Assembly (NCBI GenBank): GCA_027391075.1
Contig: DAHYHI010000135.1
Location: forward strand, 1-64,000
Source of the DNA: JAJZAM01 sp027391075
GTDB taxonomy: Bacteria > Actinomycetota > Acidimicrobiia > Acidimicrobiales > Palsa-688
Length of the DNA stretch: 64,000 bases
Reading direction: 5' to 3'
Of the stretch, positions 1-7,513 are shown one piece after another. How positions within the stretch are numbered: position 1 is the stretch's first letter; each line of letters begins with the position of its first letter. The notes beneath the pieces were generated by a model, which was given only the letters and a program-made list of their open reading frames with translations, ran no database searches and was not told where the DNA came from. The position numbers and the translations under genes are program-made.

Positions 1-400
1 TCCCCATAGCGATGGCGGCCGACAGCGGCTTGGCGATCAGCACCCGGGGCCGGATTCGGCTCTCGCGCACCACGATCGCCTCGAGTGTCTCTGGGATGCC
101 GTGGCCCTTGATGATCGGCGTCCAAAGCGACAGCGCCACCACCGCCAACCCGCCGCCGGCCGCGACCACAACCAGCACGGGGCCAGGGTGGTAGTGGTCA
201 AGGTTCGGCAGTCCCCACCCGGCCCGGTGCAGCAGAGCGAAGTTGCTGATCAAGCCGACCAGCTTCACGACCAAAAATGCCGCCACACCGCCGACGACGC
301 CGAGGATCACACCCATGCCCGCCAAGACGGCCATCCGCCCCGGAGTCTCGGCCAAGCTCACCTCGCGTCCCCCGGCACCGAATCGTCGCAGCAACTCCAC
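1..400 (-). CDS. ClC-family chloride channel/antiporter, N-terminal part (runs off the left edge)
   Basis: About 133 codons are visible; the rest lies left of the window. The minus-strand translation has a hydrophobic first helix (near residues 24-50, GMGVILGVVGGVAAFLVV), a second hydrophobic stretch (VLVVVAAGGGLAVVALSL) and then KGHGIPETLEAI. That last motif matches the selectivity-filter motif GSGIPE of ClC proteins, with His in place of Ser. ClC proteins are inner-membrane Cl- channels or Cl-/H+ exchangers; some variants with other filter residues carry different anions, so the Ser-to-His change is worth noting. GTG at 398-400 is the first possible start, because an in-frame TAG lies two codons upstream. 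ATG at codon 22 and an internal GTG with a purine-rich leader are alternatives. Confidence 0.7.
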   Translation of the reverse strand, partial: MELLRRFGAGGREVSLAETPGRMAVLAGMGVILGVVGGVAAFLVVKLVGLISNFALLHRAGWGLPNLDHYHPGPVLVVVAAGGGLAVVALSLWTPIIKGHGIPETLEAIVVRESRIRPRVLIAKPLSAAIAMG

Positions 401-424
401 ACCCTAACTCTATCGTGCTACGAC

Positions 425-628
425 TCAATCGTAGAGCGATATAAAATCCTCACTCGGCTCGGCGGCCATCCCGGCAACACACCCCTCGTGGCTCAGCTCA
501 GTGTCAATCAACTCGTCGCAGAATGGAAAATCAGCGCCACCCGGAAGGGCCAGGATCGACGCAAAGACAAACGCCGATTTAGCGGTGGGAGCGGGCACGG
601 CGCCCTGGTTGGCTGCCATTGAGTGCAT
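425..628 (-). CDS. possible small protein of unknown function upstream of the ClC gene
   Basis: This is a 67-residue frame starting at ATG 626-628, with a second ATG three codons later at 617-619. A purine-rich AGGGG lies about 7 bases upstream of the first ATG. The product has a short hydrophobic patch (KSAFVFASILALPG) and an acidic C-terminus. It ends 25 bases before the ClC start, so the two could be cotranscribed. I do not recognise a family. The surrounding DNA is full of gene debris, so this could equally be a chance frame. Confidence 0.25.
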   Translation of the reverse strand: MHSMAANQGAVPAPTAKSAFVFASILALPGGADFPFCDELIDTELSHEGCVAGMAAEPSEDFISLYD

Positions 629-674
629 TGAAATTCCCCTGGAAGTGCGGAGGCGTGCACTATAAGGAGTGATC

Positions 675-758
675 ATGGCTGGGGTTCGTCGGAAATACGC
701 TGAGGAGTTCCGGGAGGGGGCGGTTCGGATTGTCGCCGAGACGGGTAAGTCGGTCGCT
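675..758 (+). mobile_element. IS3-family transposase OrfA, N-terminal stub
   Basis: From ATG 675 the translation gives an IS3/IS911-type OrfA N-terminus: basic start, RRKYAEEFREGAVRI, then AETGKSVA, which begins the helix-turn-helix. An AAGGAG ribosome-binding site lies just upstream. After about 28 codons the similarity stops and an unrelated oxidoreductase fragment begins. No OrfB, terminal inverted repeat or target duplication could be found. This is an insertion-sequence remnant, not a working element. Confidence 0.65.
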
Positions 759-1003
759 TGGCTCAAATCCGCGCCACCGGGTTCAACCCCGGTGAGGCCA
801 GGATCCGCACAGGCGCCCTCCACGACAGGCTGCCGGCCACGTTCCCCAGCGGACAAGGAAGCGACCTTGCCGGCACCATGACCGCCATCGGCGAAGGGGT
901 CTCTCGCTGGCACCCAGGCGACGACGTCCTCGGATGGTCCTGCTCCCCAGCACAACCGCCGGTGGACTCGGGCCCGGATGGGATGATCGGTGCCTGGTCG
1001 TAG
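758..1003 (+). pseudogene. quinone oxidoreductase / MDR-family dehydrogenase fragment
   Basis: The frame beginning near 758 reads AQIRATGFNPGEARIRTGAL, then FPATFPSGQGSDLAGTM and AIGEGVSRWHPGDDVLGWS. This is the conserved N-terminal GroES-like part of NADPH:quinone oxidoreductases (zinc-independent MDR family). The usual 30-40 N-terminal residues are absent and replaced by the IS3 OrfA stub. Similarity ends near 945, before the cofactor-binding Rossmann domain. About 60 of roughly 310 residues remain, so this cannot be a functional enzyme. Confidence 0.6.
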
Positions 1004-1101
1004 GCACTCCTTAGATTGGAGTGGACCGGTATGGATCCTGCGCCGCCAACCTTTTCAGGTGGGCAATGTGTCAGCTATCCCGAGTTGCGACCCGACCCGA
1101 G

Positions 1102-1143
1102 GTCCCGTGGCTCTAGTCGACAGTCCCGTGGCTCTAGTCGACA
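1102..1143. repeat. 21-bp perfect tandem duplication
   Basis: The unit GTCCCGTGGCTCTAGTCGAC plus A occurs twice with no gap, at 1102-1122 and 1123-1143. It lies at the right end of the IS3/MDR debris and just outside the stop of the next fragment, as expected from replication slippage or imprecise repair in decaying DNA. Confidence 0.9.
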
Positions 1144-1149
1144 TCTCAG

Positions 1150-1427
1150 TCACAGAAGCCTGGAGTCGTCGAGAGCGATCACCTCGGGCTCGGGGTCGGC
1201 GATCACCTCTATGCCGTACCCCTCCAGCGCGCTCAGTACCACCGGATCGTCGTCGAGTCGCAGAATCGTGTGCGTCCACGTTTCGTCGCCGTACGGGGCA
1301 TGCTCAGCCTCGAAGTCAAAGAGTGCCACGCCGCGGAGCAGCCCAGCCGGGTCGTGCTGCAGTCCGTACCAAAGCGCTCGTGCTCCGGATCCGGAGCACG
1401 ACGTGGTAGCGCCCTGTTGTGCTGAGA
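1150..1427 (-). pseudogene. unrecognised gene fragment (C-terminal part)
   Basis: A minus-strand frame ends at TGA 1150-1152. It contains a protein-like stretch, ALWYGLQHDPAGLLRGVALF, then YGDETWTHTILRLDDDPVVL and GYGIEVIADPEPEVIALDDS. Composition and third-position GC look coding. No credible start is visible, and the upstream part is in another frame (see 1428-1559). A 24-bp perfect palindrome sits inside it. I do not recognise the family. Confidence 0.35.
1378..1401. repeat. 24-bp perfect palindrome
   Basis: The sequence centred on GGATCC (CGTGCTCCGGATCCGGAGCA plus flanks) is self-complementary over 24 bases. It lies within the fragment 1150-1427, where it encodes an odd CSGSG insertion. 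It could be a cruciform-forming repeat, a protein-binding site or an insertion scar. Confidence 0.85.
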
Positions 1428-1559
1428 TCAGGAAATCTGCCCGCGGGAGTAAACCCGTTCCGCCACAGCGGCCCTGTCCCAGTCGAGGATTTCGTCGACA
1501 GGGAGGTTGAGCGCCAGGAGATGATCGATCTTGCCTGGTCGGCGAATAAGGTCAGGGCC
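1428..1559 (-). pseudogene. unrecognised gene fragment (upstream piece)
   Basis: A 44-codon minus-strand frame is closed by TAG upstream and TGA at 1428-1430. It reads like protein: GPDLIRRPGKIDHLLALNLP, then VDEILDWDRAAVAERVYSRG. It is in a different frame from the fragment at 1150-1427 but directly precedes it, so the two may be halves of one frameshifted gene. I recognise no family. Confidence 0.3.
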
Positions 1560-1637
1560 GCCCTACGTAATTGACCAAGTCCGCAGGTAACCAGCGAGTA
1601 GGTGCAATCTGCACCCAGTTGTAGGTACGATGAGCAA

Positions 1638-1876
1638 GTGTCCAGGGTGATCCAAATCCGCGACGTCCCTGACGATGTGCACGAGGCCTTGGTCAACGCG
1701 GTCGGCGCCGAGAAGCTCTCGTTGAACTGATACGTGCTTCGTGAACTGGAACACCTGGCCCGCCGCGCCGAAGTAGCCAAGTTCAACGCCCGGGTCATTG
1801 CTGAAACTAGAGCGCGGGTCGCCACGAAGGTGGCGCGCGAGAACATCCTCGCAGCGCTACAGAGGGTCGGAAAGAG
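1638..1876 (+). pseudogene. VapB-type antitoxin, interrupted by an in-frame stop
   Basis: From GTG 1638 the frame reads VSRVIQIRDVPDDVHEALVN, a VapB/FitA-like ribbon-helix-helix start. It then meets TGA at 1728-1730 and resumes in the same frame as YVLRELEHLARRAEV, matching the usual LxxYLLRELE helix of this family. The frame also runs into the toxin gene without its own stop. The antitoxin is therefore broken by at least one nonsense change. It immediately precedes the VapC-like gene, which is the normal vapBC order. Confidence 0.6.
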
Positions 1877-2252
1877 TGAGGGTGGTCGACGCTGGTGTGT
1901 TAGTCGGTGTTCTCGCCGGCGGTATCGAACCGGACACTCTCGGTGGCGAGGAGTTGGTGGTCCCGCACCTGATCGACAGCGAAGTTACGAACGTCCTGCG
2001 TCGCCTAGCCCTTCGAGGGGACTTGACCGACGAAGCGGCGACCGCGGCCATGGACGGTTTCGGGAGGCTCAGCCTCACCCGGTTCCCGCGGACTGGCTTC
2101 GGGGTCGCATGTGGGCGTTGCACCACAACCTTTCCGCCTACGACGCTGCGTACGTGGCTCTGACGGAGATGCTGCCCGCCACGTCGTTACTTACCACGGA
2201 TGCAAAGCTCCCAGCCGATCCTGGCATTCACTGCGCAGTGGAGGTTTTGTAG
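1876..2252 (+). pseudogene. VapC-type PIN-domain toxin, frameshifted
   Basis: GTG 1876 opens VRVVDAGVLVGVLAG, the PIN-domain first strand with its catalytic Asp (VVDAGVLV). It continues through LVVPHLIDSEVTNVLRRLAL, which carries the second acidic site. The frame breaks near 2085; the rest continues in a different frame as MWALHHNLSAYDAAYVALTE and TSLLTTDAKL, the third and fourth conserved PIN motifs, ending at TAG 2250-2252. VapC toxins are Mg2+-dependent RNases. With the antitoxin also interrupted, the pair looks inactive. Confidence 0.65.
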
Positions 2253-2664
2253 ACCGGCTGCCGCTTATGACCAGCTGCAACCGCGACGGCACCGGGAGCT
2301 ACGAAACCATTGTGCGGTCAGTCGGGACGCTCACCGGATCCGTCCTCGACAGCCTTTTAGTTTGCACCCGGGTTGGTGATTGCTGACTGCTCCACTGCAC
2401 AAACGCGGTGGGCGTTAGACAGTCGCAAGTCTCGATACTGCCAAGAGTGATGACGTTAGATGTACCCACCCTGGACCACGGACTCGGCATTCCACCAAAC
2501 CGCACGAGCGACGTTAGCTGTGCTGGACGTCGCGTAAGCCTGACTTCCACCCGTCTTGATGACCGGGTGGTTGCCGTCTCCGGAGAGGGGGACGGACTCG
2601 TCCGGGCCACCCGGCGTCGTCGCTCCAGAAGGTCTTCGTCGCTCAAGTCCTAAGATAGGCGGTC
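2253..2664. other. gene-free stretch before the PucR regulator
   Basis: No convincing coding frame, RNA gene or repeat was found. Open frames here lack protein-like composition. A TAAGAT hexamer at 2651-2656 lies 8 bases before GTG 2665 and could be the -10 box of a nearly leaderless transcript for the PucR gene. Confidence 0.4.
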
Positions 2665-4347
2665 GTGATGAGCCTCGCCGAAGTCCTGGAGATGAACGTC
2701 TTCGTCCAGGCTGGAGCCAAGGTCGTTGCCGGCGCGAGCAAGCTGGACCGGACAGTACGGTGGGTGCACATCTTCGAAGTGGACTACATCGACCGACTGG
2801 TTCAAGGAGGCGAGCTTCTACTTACCACGGGGATTCCCTTCGGCCAGGGCACGCAGATGCTCAGCCGGATAATCCGCGATCTGGCCGCAGCCAGGGTTGC
2901 AGGCTTGGTCATAGAGCTCGGGCGGACCTTCAGTTCGGTGCCTTACGCGTGCATCCAGGAGGCAGACAGGGTAGGACTGCCACTCATCGTCCTACAACGA
3001 GAAGGTCAGTTCGTGCAGATCACTGAGCAAGTGCACACGGCTATTGTCGACAGGCGCTCGACCCAGCTGTCACGCATAGACGATCTCACAACAGACATGG
3101 CACAACTCTTGTTGCACGGGGGAGGTGTCAGCGACCTGCTCGGTAGGCTGGCCTTGCAGGTCAGCAATCCGATCGTCTTGGAGGACCTGGCACATCAGGT
3201 GATCGCAGCCGCAGACCCGGAGGGCAGGGTCGACGAAATACTCCAGGCTTGGCCTCGCCACGCCCGATCGGCCCACGAGGACCCCGATCGGGTGGGGTGG
3301 GGACACACGACGTCGTCCCCGGGGTGCAGATGGTGCGTCGTTACTCTGCGCGACGAACAGTTAGGGCGACTCCATCTGATCGAGTCTCACAAGCAGTCAA
3401 GCGACGTAGACGCGTCGATACTCGATCGGGCAGCTGCGGCGATCGCCATATCGATCCTGATTGACCGCAGCCCCGTGATCGTCGCTGACCGGGCAAGACG
3501 GTCCCTGATATCCGACATCCTTCAAGGTGGAGTCCAGGGACGCCAAGAGGTCATGTTGCGCGCTCGCAACCTCGGGGCCGACCTCGAAGGTTTGCCTCTC
3601 ATCGCGGTCGTAGTAGGCACGGCGTTTCTCGAACAGCAATCGGAAGCTTACAGCGGGGCAACGGCGCACGAACTGGCACCCCACGACTTGCTCGGCGCGG
3701 TTCGCTCGGCGGTAAGGAAGGCTGGTCTAGTGTCTGTCGACGCTGTAGAAGCCGCGAGGGTGATGGCTATCGTCGGATTGACCACTGGAGACGGTCGACC
3801 TGACGAGATCGGCCGTTTCGCGGCAGGGTTGCACGCCGCCGTGTCGACGGCACTCGTCGACTCGTCGCTGTTCGTAGGAGTGAGCGACGTGTCCCCGCCG
3901 ACGTCTCTGCGCCGCGCCTTCGAGCAGGCGACGGAAGCCTTCGAGTACGGTGCAAGAGGCGGAATCGAAGGCGCACACCTCTACTACAACCTGGGCGTCC
4001 ACCACCTCTTGCTCAAACTGTGGGAAAGCGGAGATCTGGCGCAGTTCGTCGAATCGGAGCTAGGTGCGCTACTCAAGCACGACGCCGAAAGTTCTCTGGC
4101 CTTACTACCGACGCTTGGGGTCTATCTAGGTGCCGGAGGGAACAAATCCGCTGTCGCACGCGAACTGAACATAGAACGACGGACTTTATATCACCGAATA
4201 GACCGTATAGAGTCGCTGCTCGGGAGAAGTCTCGACGAGCACGAACAGGCATTTCGGTTAGAGCTCGCAATACAAGGACTGCGAGTCATTCGATTGCGAG
4301 GAGCGTCAGCTAGAGGCAACTCCAGACATCCGCGTCGACCCAACTAG
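2665..4347 (+). CDS. PucR-family transcriptional regulator
   Basis: This is a 560-residue regulator with full PucR/CdaR architecture. It has an N-terminal PucR ligand domain (about 5-125, starting LAEVLEMNVFVQAGAKVVAG), a middle GGDEF-like region (about 290-420), and a C-terminal PucR helix-turn-helix (about 490-545, with GGNKSAVARELNIERRTLYH). Family members sense small nitrogenous metabolites such as purines, amino acids or sugar acids, and usually act on neighbouring catabolic genes. GTG 2665 is followed directly by ATG 2668, and either may start translation. The gene converges on the M20 peptidase with overlapping stops. It is the only regulator beside the catabolic island and is the best candidate for its control (inference). 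Confidence 0.9.
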   Translation: MMSLAEVLEMNVFVQAGAKVVAGASKLDRTVRWVHIFEVDYIDRLVQGGELLLTTGIPFGQGTQMLSRIIRDLAAARVAGLVIELGRTFSSVPYACIQEADRVGLPLIVLQREGQFVQITEQVHTAIVDRRSTQLSRIDDLTTDMAQLLLHGGGVSDLLGRLALQVSNPIVLEDLAHQVIAAADPEGRVDEILQAWPRHARSAHEDPDRVGWGHTTSSPGCRWCVVTLRDEQLGRLHLIESHKQSSDVDASILDRAAAAIAISILIDRSPVIVADRARRSLISDILQGGVQGRQEVMLRARNLGADLEGLPLIAVVVGTAFLEQQSEAYSGATAHELAPHDLLGAVRSAVRKAGLVSVDAVEAARVMAIVGLTTGDGRPDEIGRFAAGLHAAVSTALVDSSLFVGVSDVSPPTSLRRAFEQATEAFEYGARGGIEGAHLYYNLGVHHLLLKLWESGDLAQFVESELGALLKHDAESSLALLPTLGVYLGAGGNKSAVARELNIERRTLYHRIDRIESLLGRSLDEHEQAFRLELAIQGLRVIRLRGASARGNSRHPRRPN

Positions 4348-5765
4348 TCCCCGTCTTTCCCTTTAGATGCGTGAGCGTTCAACAAGCTGGCGAGGGAAAC
4401 GGTCAGTGCGTCGGCTGCCGGAAGGTAGAGGCTCTCGTCGATCCCGTGGGCGTTCGACCCGGGCCCGAGAACGCCCGTAGCTACGATCTCGGATTCAGGG
4501 AACCGGCGAGCAATGAGGGACATGAACGGAATCGTGCCACCTTCGCTGGTCCATCCCGGTTCGTGGCCGAAGCCAGCCAGCGAAGCCTGACGAAGACCCC
4601 GAACTAGCCACGGCGATGGGTCCGGCGAACACCAGCCGGATGCCGGCGAATGGGTAGATACTGACACGCGGGCACCTGAAGGGGCATCTTCAGTCAGGAC
4701 CTCGACGATGGCGTCCGCCGCCCTGTCGGCGTCAACCGATGGTGGGATACGCATGGACAAGTTGACCGTCGTAGAAGTGTGCACCACGTTGCCGCCAGTA
4801 GCCACAGGAGGGATGCCGTCCACCCCGATCACCGACATGGCGGGGGACCACGCTTGGCGCAAGAGACGGTCCTTGGCATCGACGCCTGCCAGGCGCACAC
4901 CGGGCAGCGTGGGTAGTGCGGCCGCCACGATATCTCCAAGCTCGCTTGCGAGTGCGCTTAGCCGGCCTATGTGCTCGGCCGGCGGGCAGGCGTTCAGGGG
5001 AGCCAGCTTCACCTCGCCAGTGGTCGAATCCTCAAGCCGGTCGAGCAACTGGCGCATCACGCGAGACGACGAGGGCACAATCCCTGACGCACTACCCGAG
5101 TGTACGGCATTCTCCAGGACGGCAACTTCGACCGTCAGAACCACGTTACCTCGCAAGGACTGCGTCAGCCACAGCCGGTCATAAGTCGGAGCGCTGGAGT
5201 CGAGACACACGACAAGATCGACATCGCCGGTGCGACCTGCTAAAGCTTCGAGATACGAGTCTAGATCGGGGCTAGCGCTCTCCTCGCTTCCTTCGATTAA
5301 TATCAAGCAACGGCTATGCCCCCTGCCGGAGCTCTCGGCGGCCTCGATGGCCAGGAGTGCGGCGAAGAGAGCGTATCCGTCATCGACGGAGCCCCTCCCG
5401 TACAAGCGGTCTCCCTGCAGCACGGGATGGAAAGGTCCGAGTCCCGGGCTCCAGTCGCCGAGCGGTGGTTGCTTGTCGAAGTGCCCGTACAAGACGACAG
5501 TTCCCTTCGCCTGTCGAGTGCTACTGGGGATCTCGCAAAGAAGTAGCGGGGTGCGTCCAGGGTGTCGGATAATCTCTATCTGCAAGCCCCTAATGGATCT
5601 CCGAGCCGCCCACTCGGCTAACAACTCGACGGCGTCCACAATATGCCCGGCGGATTCCCAACTGGCATCGAAAGCGGGCGACAGACACGGAATTGATAAG
5701 AATGGGACCAGCGGAGCCAAGGCTTGCGAGGTGAAGGCTCCGCTAGAACGGACTGTAGGCGGCAC
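4344..5765 (-). CDS. M20-family metallo-dipeptidase
   Basis: This 473-residue protein has the di-zinc M20 signature in order: YGHFD (His95, Asp97), GRGSVDDG (bridging Asp128), EGSEES (general base Glu161, metal ligand Glu162) and a late GPGSNAHGIDE that supplies the last His. The closest group is the carnosinase/DapE-like dipeptidases, which release amino acids from dipeptides and related amides. GTG 5765 is the first possible start, because an in-frame stop lies seven codons upstream. However, the AGGAG motif touches that GTG with no spacing, so the true start is unclear. The gene is divergent from the substrate-binding protein, across a region with paired operator-like palindromes. Confidence 0.9.
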   Translation of the reverse strand: MPPTVRSSGAFTSQALAPLVPFLSIPCLSPAFDASWESAGHIVDAVELLAEWAARRSIRGLQIEIIRHPGRTPLLLCEIPSSTRQAKGTVVLYGHFDKQPPLGDWSPGLGPFHPVLQGDRLYGRGSVDDGYALFAALLAIEAAESSGRGHSRCLILIEGSEESASPDLDSYLEALAGRTGDVDLVVCLDSSAPTYDRLWLTQSLRGNVVLTVEVAVLENAVHSGSASGIVPSSSRVMRQLLDRLEDSTTGEVKLAPLNACPPAEHIGRLSALASELGDIVAAALPTLPGVRLAGVDAKDRLLRQAWSPAMSVIGVDGIPPVATGGNVVHTSTTVNLSMRIPPSVDADRAADAIVEVLTEDAPSGARVSVSTHSPASGWCSPDPSPWLVRGLRQASLAGFGHEPGWTSEGGTIPFMSLIARRFPESEIVATGVLGPGSNAHGIDESLYLPAADALTVSLASLLNAHASKGKDGD

Positions 5766-5777
5766 CTCCTGAGTGTA

Positions 5778-5854
5778 GGAGCCTCAACGAGGCTCCCCGA
5801 GGCTGCCACGTAGCAGAGTGTGTAGTCTTCGGGCGATTTTAGCCTCAACTAGGC
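5778..5854. promoter_or_regulatory. pair of operator-like palindromes in the divergent promoter region
   Basis: Two copies of GCCTCAAC-N-AGGC lie 61 bp apart (5781-5793 and 5842-5854), between the divergent M20 peptidase and substrate-binding protein genes. The first is embedded in a perfect inverted repeat, GGAGCCTC-AAC-GAGGCTCC (5778-5796). Spacing of close to six helical turns suits a dimeric regulator binding twice on one face of the DNA. The neighbouring PucR protein is an obvious candidate binder, but that link is inference. Confidence 0.5.
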
Positions 5855-6018
5855 AGCTGCAATCTACGAACGTGGCTATTACCCTCTCCTCTACAAGTCA
5901 TGTTATGGATGTGGGGGACAACTACCAACAAGGAATAGGCGTGCAAACGATCCACCCGGCCCCGAGGCCACGGACATTTTAACCAAATTGTAATACAAGC
6001 GAGAGAGGATTCACGGTA

Positions 6019-7455
6019 GTGGTCAAGAAGAGAATCGCTGCGACGGCACCAGCTTTCGTAGCACTGTCGATGGTGGTAGCCGCGTGCGGAAGCAACACTT
6101 CGAAGGCGGCGCAAGGCGCCAGCGCGTCGAGCGGTACTGCAAGTGCGAGCCAGTGCAACCTATCGGCATTGACCACCGCTACGCATCCGGTGAACATCAC
6201 GTTCTGGGAGTCTGCCAACGGGAGCGCGACAGACCCCACCAGTGAAGAATACCTGATGCTGAAGCTGGTCAAGCAGTTCAACTCGTCGCAGAGCGAAGTG
6301 CATGTCACCGACGTGAACCAGCAAAGCTACTTTGACGGAACGTGGACACCCTACCTGAACTCCCTGCAGAACCATACGGAGCCGAACATCCTGTTCTTCG
6401 ATGACTATTACGTACAAGACGCAGTCGACTCGAAGTCTTTCATACCGGTAGCAAGCTGCATAGCCGCGGATAAGTACTCCACGTCGGACTTCCTACCCAA
6501 GAGTATCCTCCAACAAAGCGTGAACGGAACTCTTTGGGGTATGCCGTACACCGGAGCAGGTTACATAATGTATTACAACCAAAAGGCGTTGACAAAAGCC
6601 GGAATCAGCGCACCGCCGACCACTTTCGCCCAGGTCGTCGCCGACGCAGCCAAGTTCAAAGCCGCTGGTTACTCAGATGGTATATCTGTCTACAACCAGC
6701 CGGCCCTTCTGCAGCTGTTCGACGGTATCGCCGGGCAGTACTACGTCAACAACCAAAACGGGCGCGCTGGCAAGCCGGCGACAGCCGCCGCCTTGGACAA
6801 TGCGGCGAGCCTTGCGTATGTCCAGGACGTGCATCAGATGGTAGCTGACGGAACGGCTAAGGGCTTTTCCGCTACGGGTCCGGGGACTTCGGGCTTCGAC
6901 AACATACTGGCTGTGGGGAACGGTCAGTCTGGTCTCACCTTTGCACCCAGCGGGACCCTGTCATTAGTAGAAGCTGTTGCCCCGTCTTACCCCAAGGCGA
7001 CCATAGAAGTTGCCCCCCTCCCATCGGTGGGAGGCGTTAACCTGGGACTGCCGTCGGAAGGCCAGTCTCTCTACCTGCCAAAGTCCTCCACCCCGGCGCA
7101 ACTTGCGGCCTCGTGGGAGTTCCTGAAGTATCTCGTCAGTGCAACCCAAATGGCGACGTTCGACGCCGGCACAGGATTCGTGCCGATGCGTACATCGGCA
7201 TCTCAAGAACCCGTCATCCAATCTCTGTGGGCTAAGAACCCGGCTTACAAGGTGTCGTGGGACGAAATGAGCGCTGGCCCGGCAAACAACGCGACCGCTG
7301 GTCCCCTCGAAGGGCCCGTAACGCAAATCGACAACGACGTGGCCAACATGCTTGCACAGCTTGACACTGATCCCACGGCTGTTCCGTCGACGTTGCTGAG
7401 CCAACTGTCATCGCAGGTGACCGCAGCTATAGCATCCTATGGCTCCTCAAGTTGA
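6019..7455 (+). CDS. extracellular solute-binding lipoprotein of a CUT1-type ABC importer
   Basis: The 478-residue precursor has a lipoprotein signal: MVKKRIAATAPAFVALSMVV then AACGS, with the lipid-anchored Cys near residue 27. A Ser/Ala/Gly linker follows. The mature part has family 1 binding-protein features (VNITFWESANGS, GTLWGMPYTGAGYIMYYNQK, KAGISAPPTTFAQV, PSEGQSLYLPKSS). This protein captures substrate outside the membrane. It stands apart from its likely partners, the ATPase and two permeases at 22746-25613, with the catabolic operon in between. CUT1 systems usually import oligosaccharides, but the setting here suggests a peptide or amide-linked substrate (inference). The start is GTG, with a GAGAGAGGA site upstream. 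Confidence 0.9.
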   Translation: MVKKRIAATAPAFVALSMVVAACGSNTSKAAQGASASSGTASASQCNLSALTTATHPVNITFWESANGSATDPTSEEYLMLKLVKQFNSSQSEVHVTDVNQQSYFDGTWTPYLNSLQNHTEPNILFFDDYYVQDAVDSKSFIPVASCIAADKYSTSDFLPKSILQQSVNGTLWGMPYTGAGYIMYYNQKALTKAGISAPPTTFAQVVADAAKFKAAGYSDGISVYNQPALLQLFDGIAGQYYVNNQNGRAGKPATAAALDNAASLAYVQDVHQMVADGTAKGFSATGPGTSGFDNILAVGNGQSGLTFAPSGTLSLVEAVAPSYPKATIEVAPLPSVGGVNLGLPSEGQSLYLPKSSTPAQLAASWEFLKYLVSATQMATFDAGTGFVPMRTSASQEPVIQSLWAKNPAYKVSWDEMSAGPANNATAGPLEGPVTQIDNDVANMLAQLDTDPTAVPSTLLSQLSSQVTAAIASYGSSS

Positions 7456-7513
7456 CCGTGACCCTTCTATTCGAGGTTCGTCGGGCCAGCTACGGATTCG
7501 ACCGGCGGTGCTA

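Noticed and set aside
101..622. 173-codon plus-strand frame
   Set aside because: It is antisense to the ClC channel N-terminus, which shows recognisable motifs on the other strand.
1638..2252. Intact VapBC or selenocysteine read-through at TGA 1728
   Set aside because: No SECIS-like element or selenoprotein family fits, and the toxin frame is broken too. Two independent lesions point to decay.
2299..2646. 115-codon minus-strand frame
   Set aside because: Arg/Ser/Thr-rich, lacks protein-like pattern or ribosome-binding site, and overlaps nothing recognisable. Typical of random open frames in GC-rich DNA.
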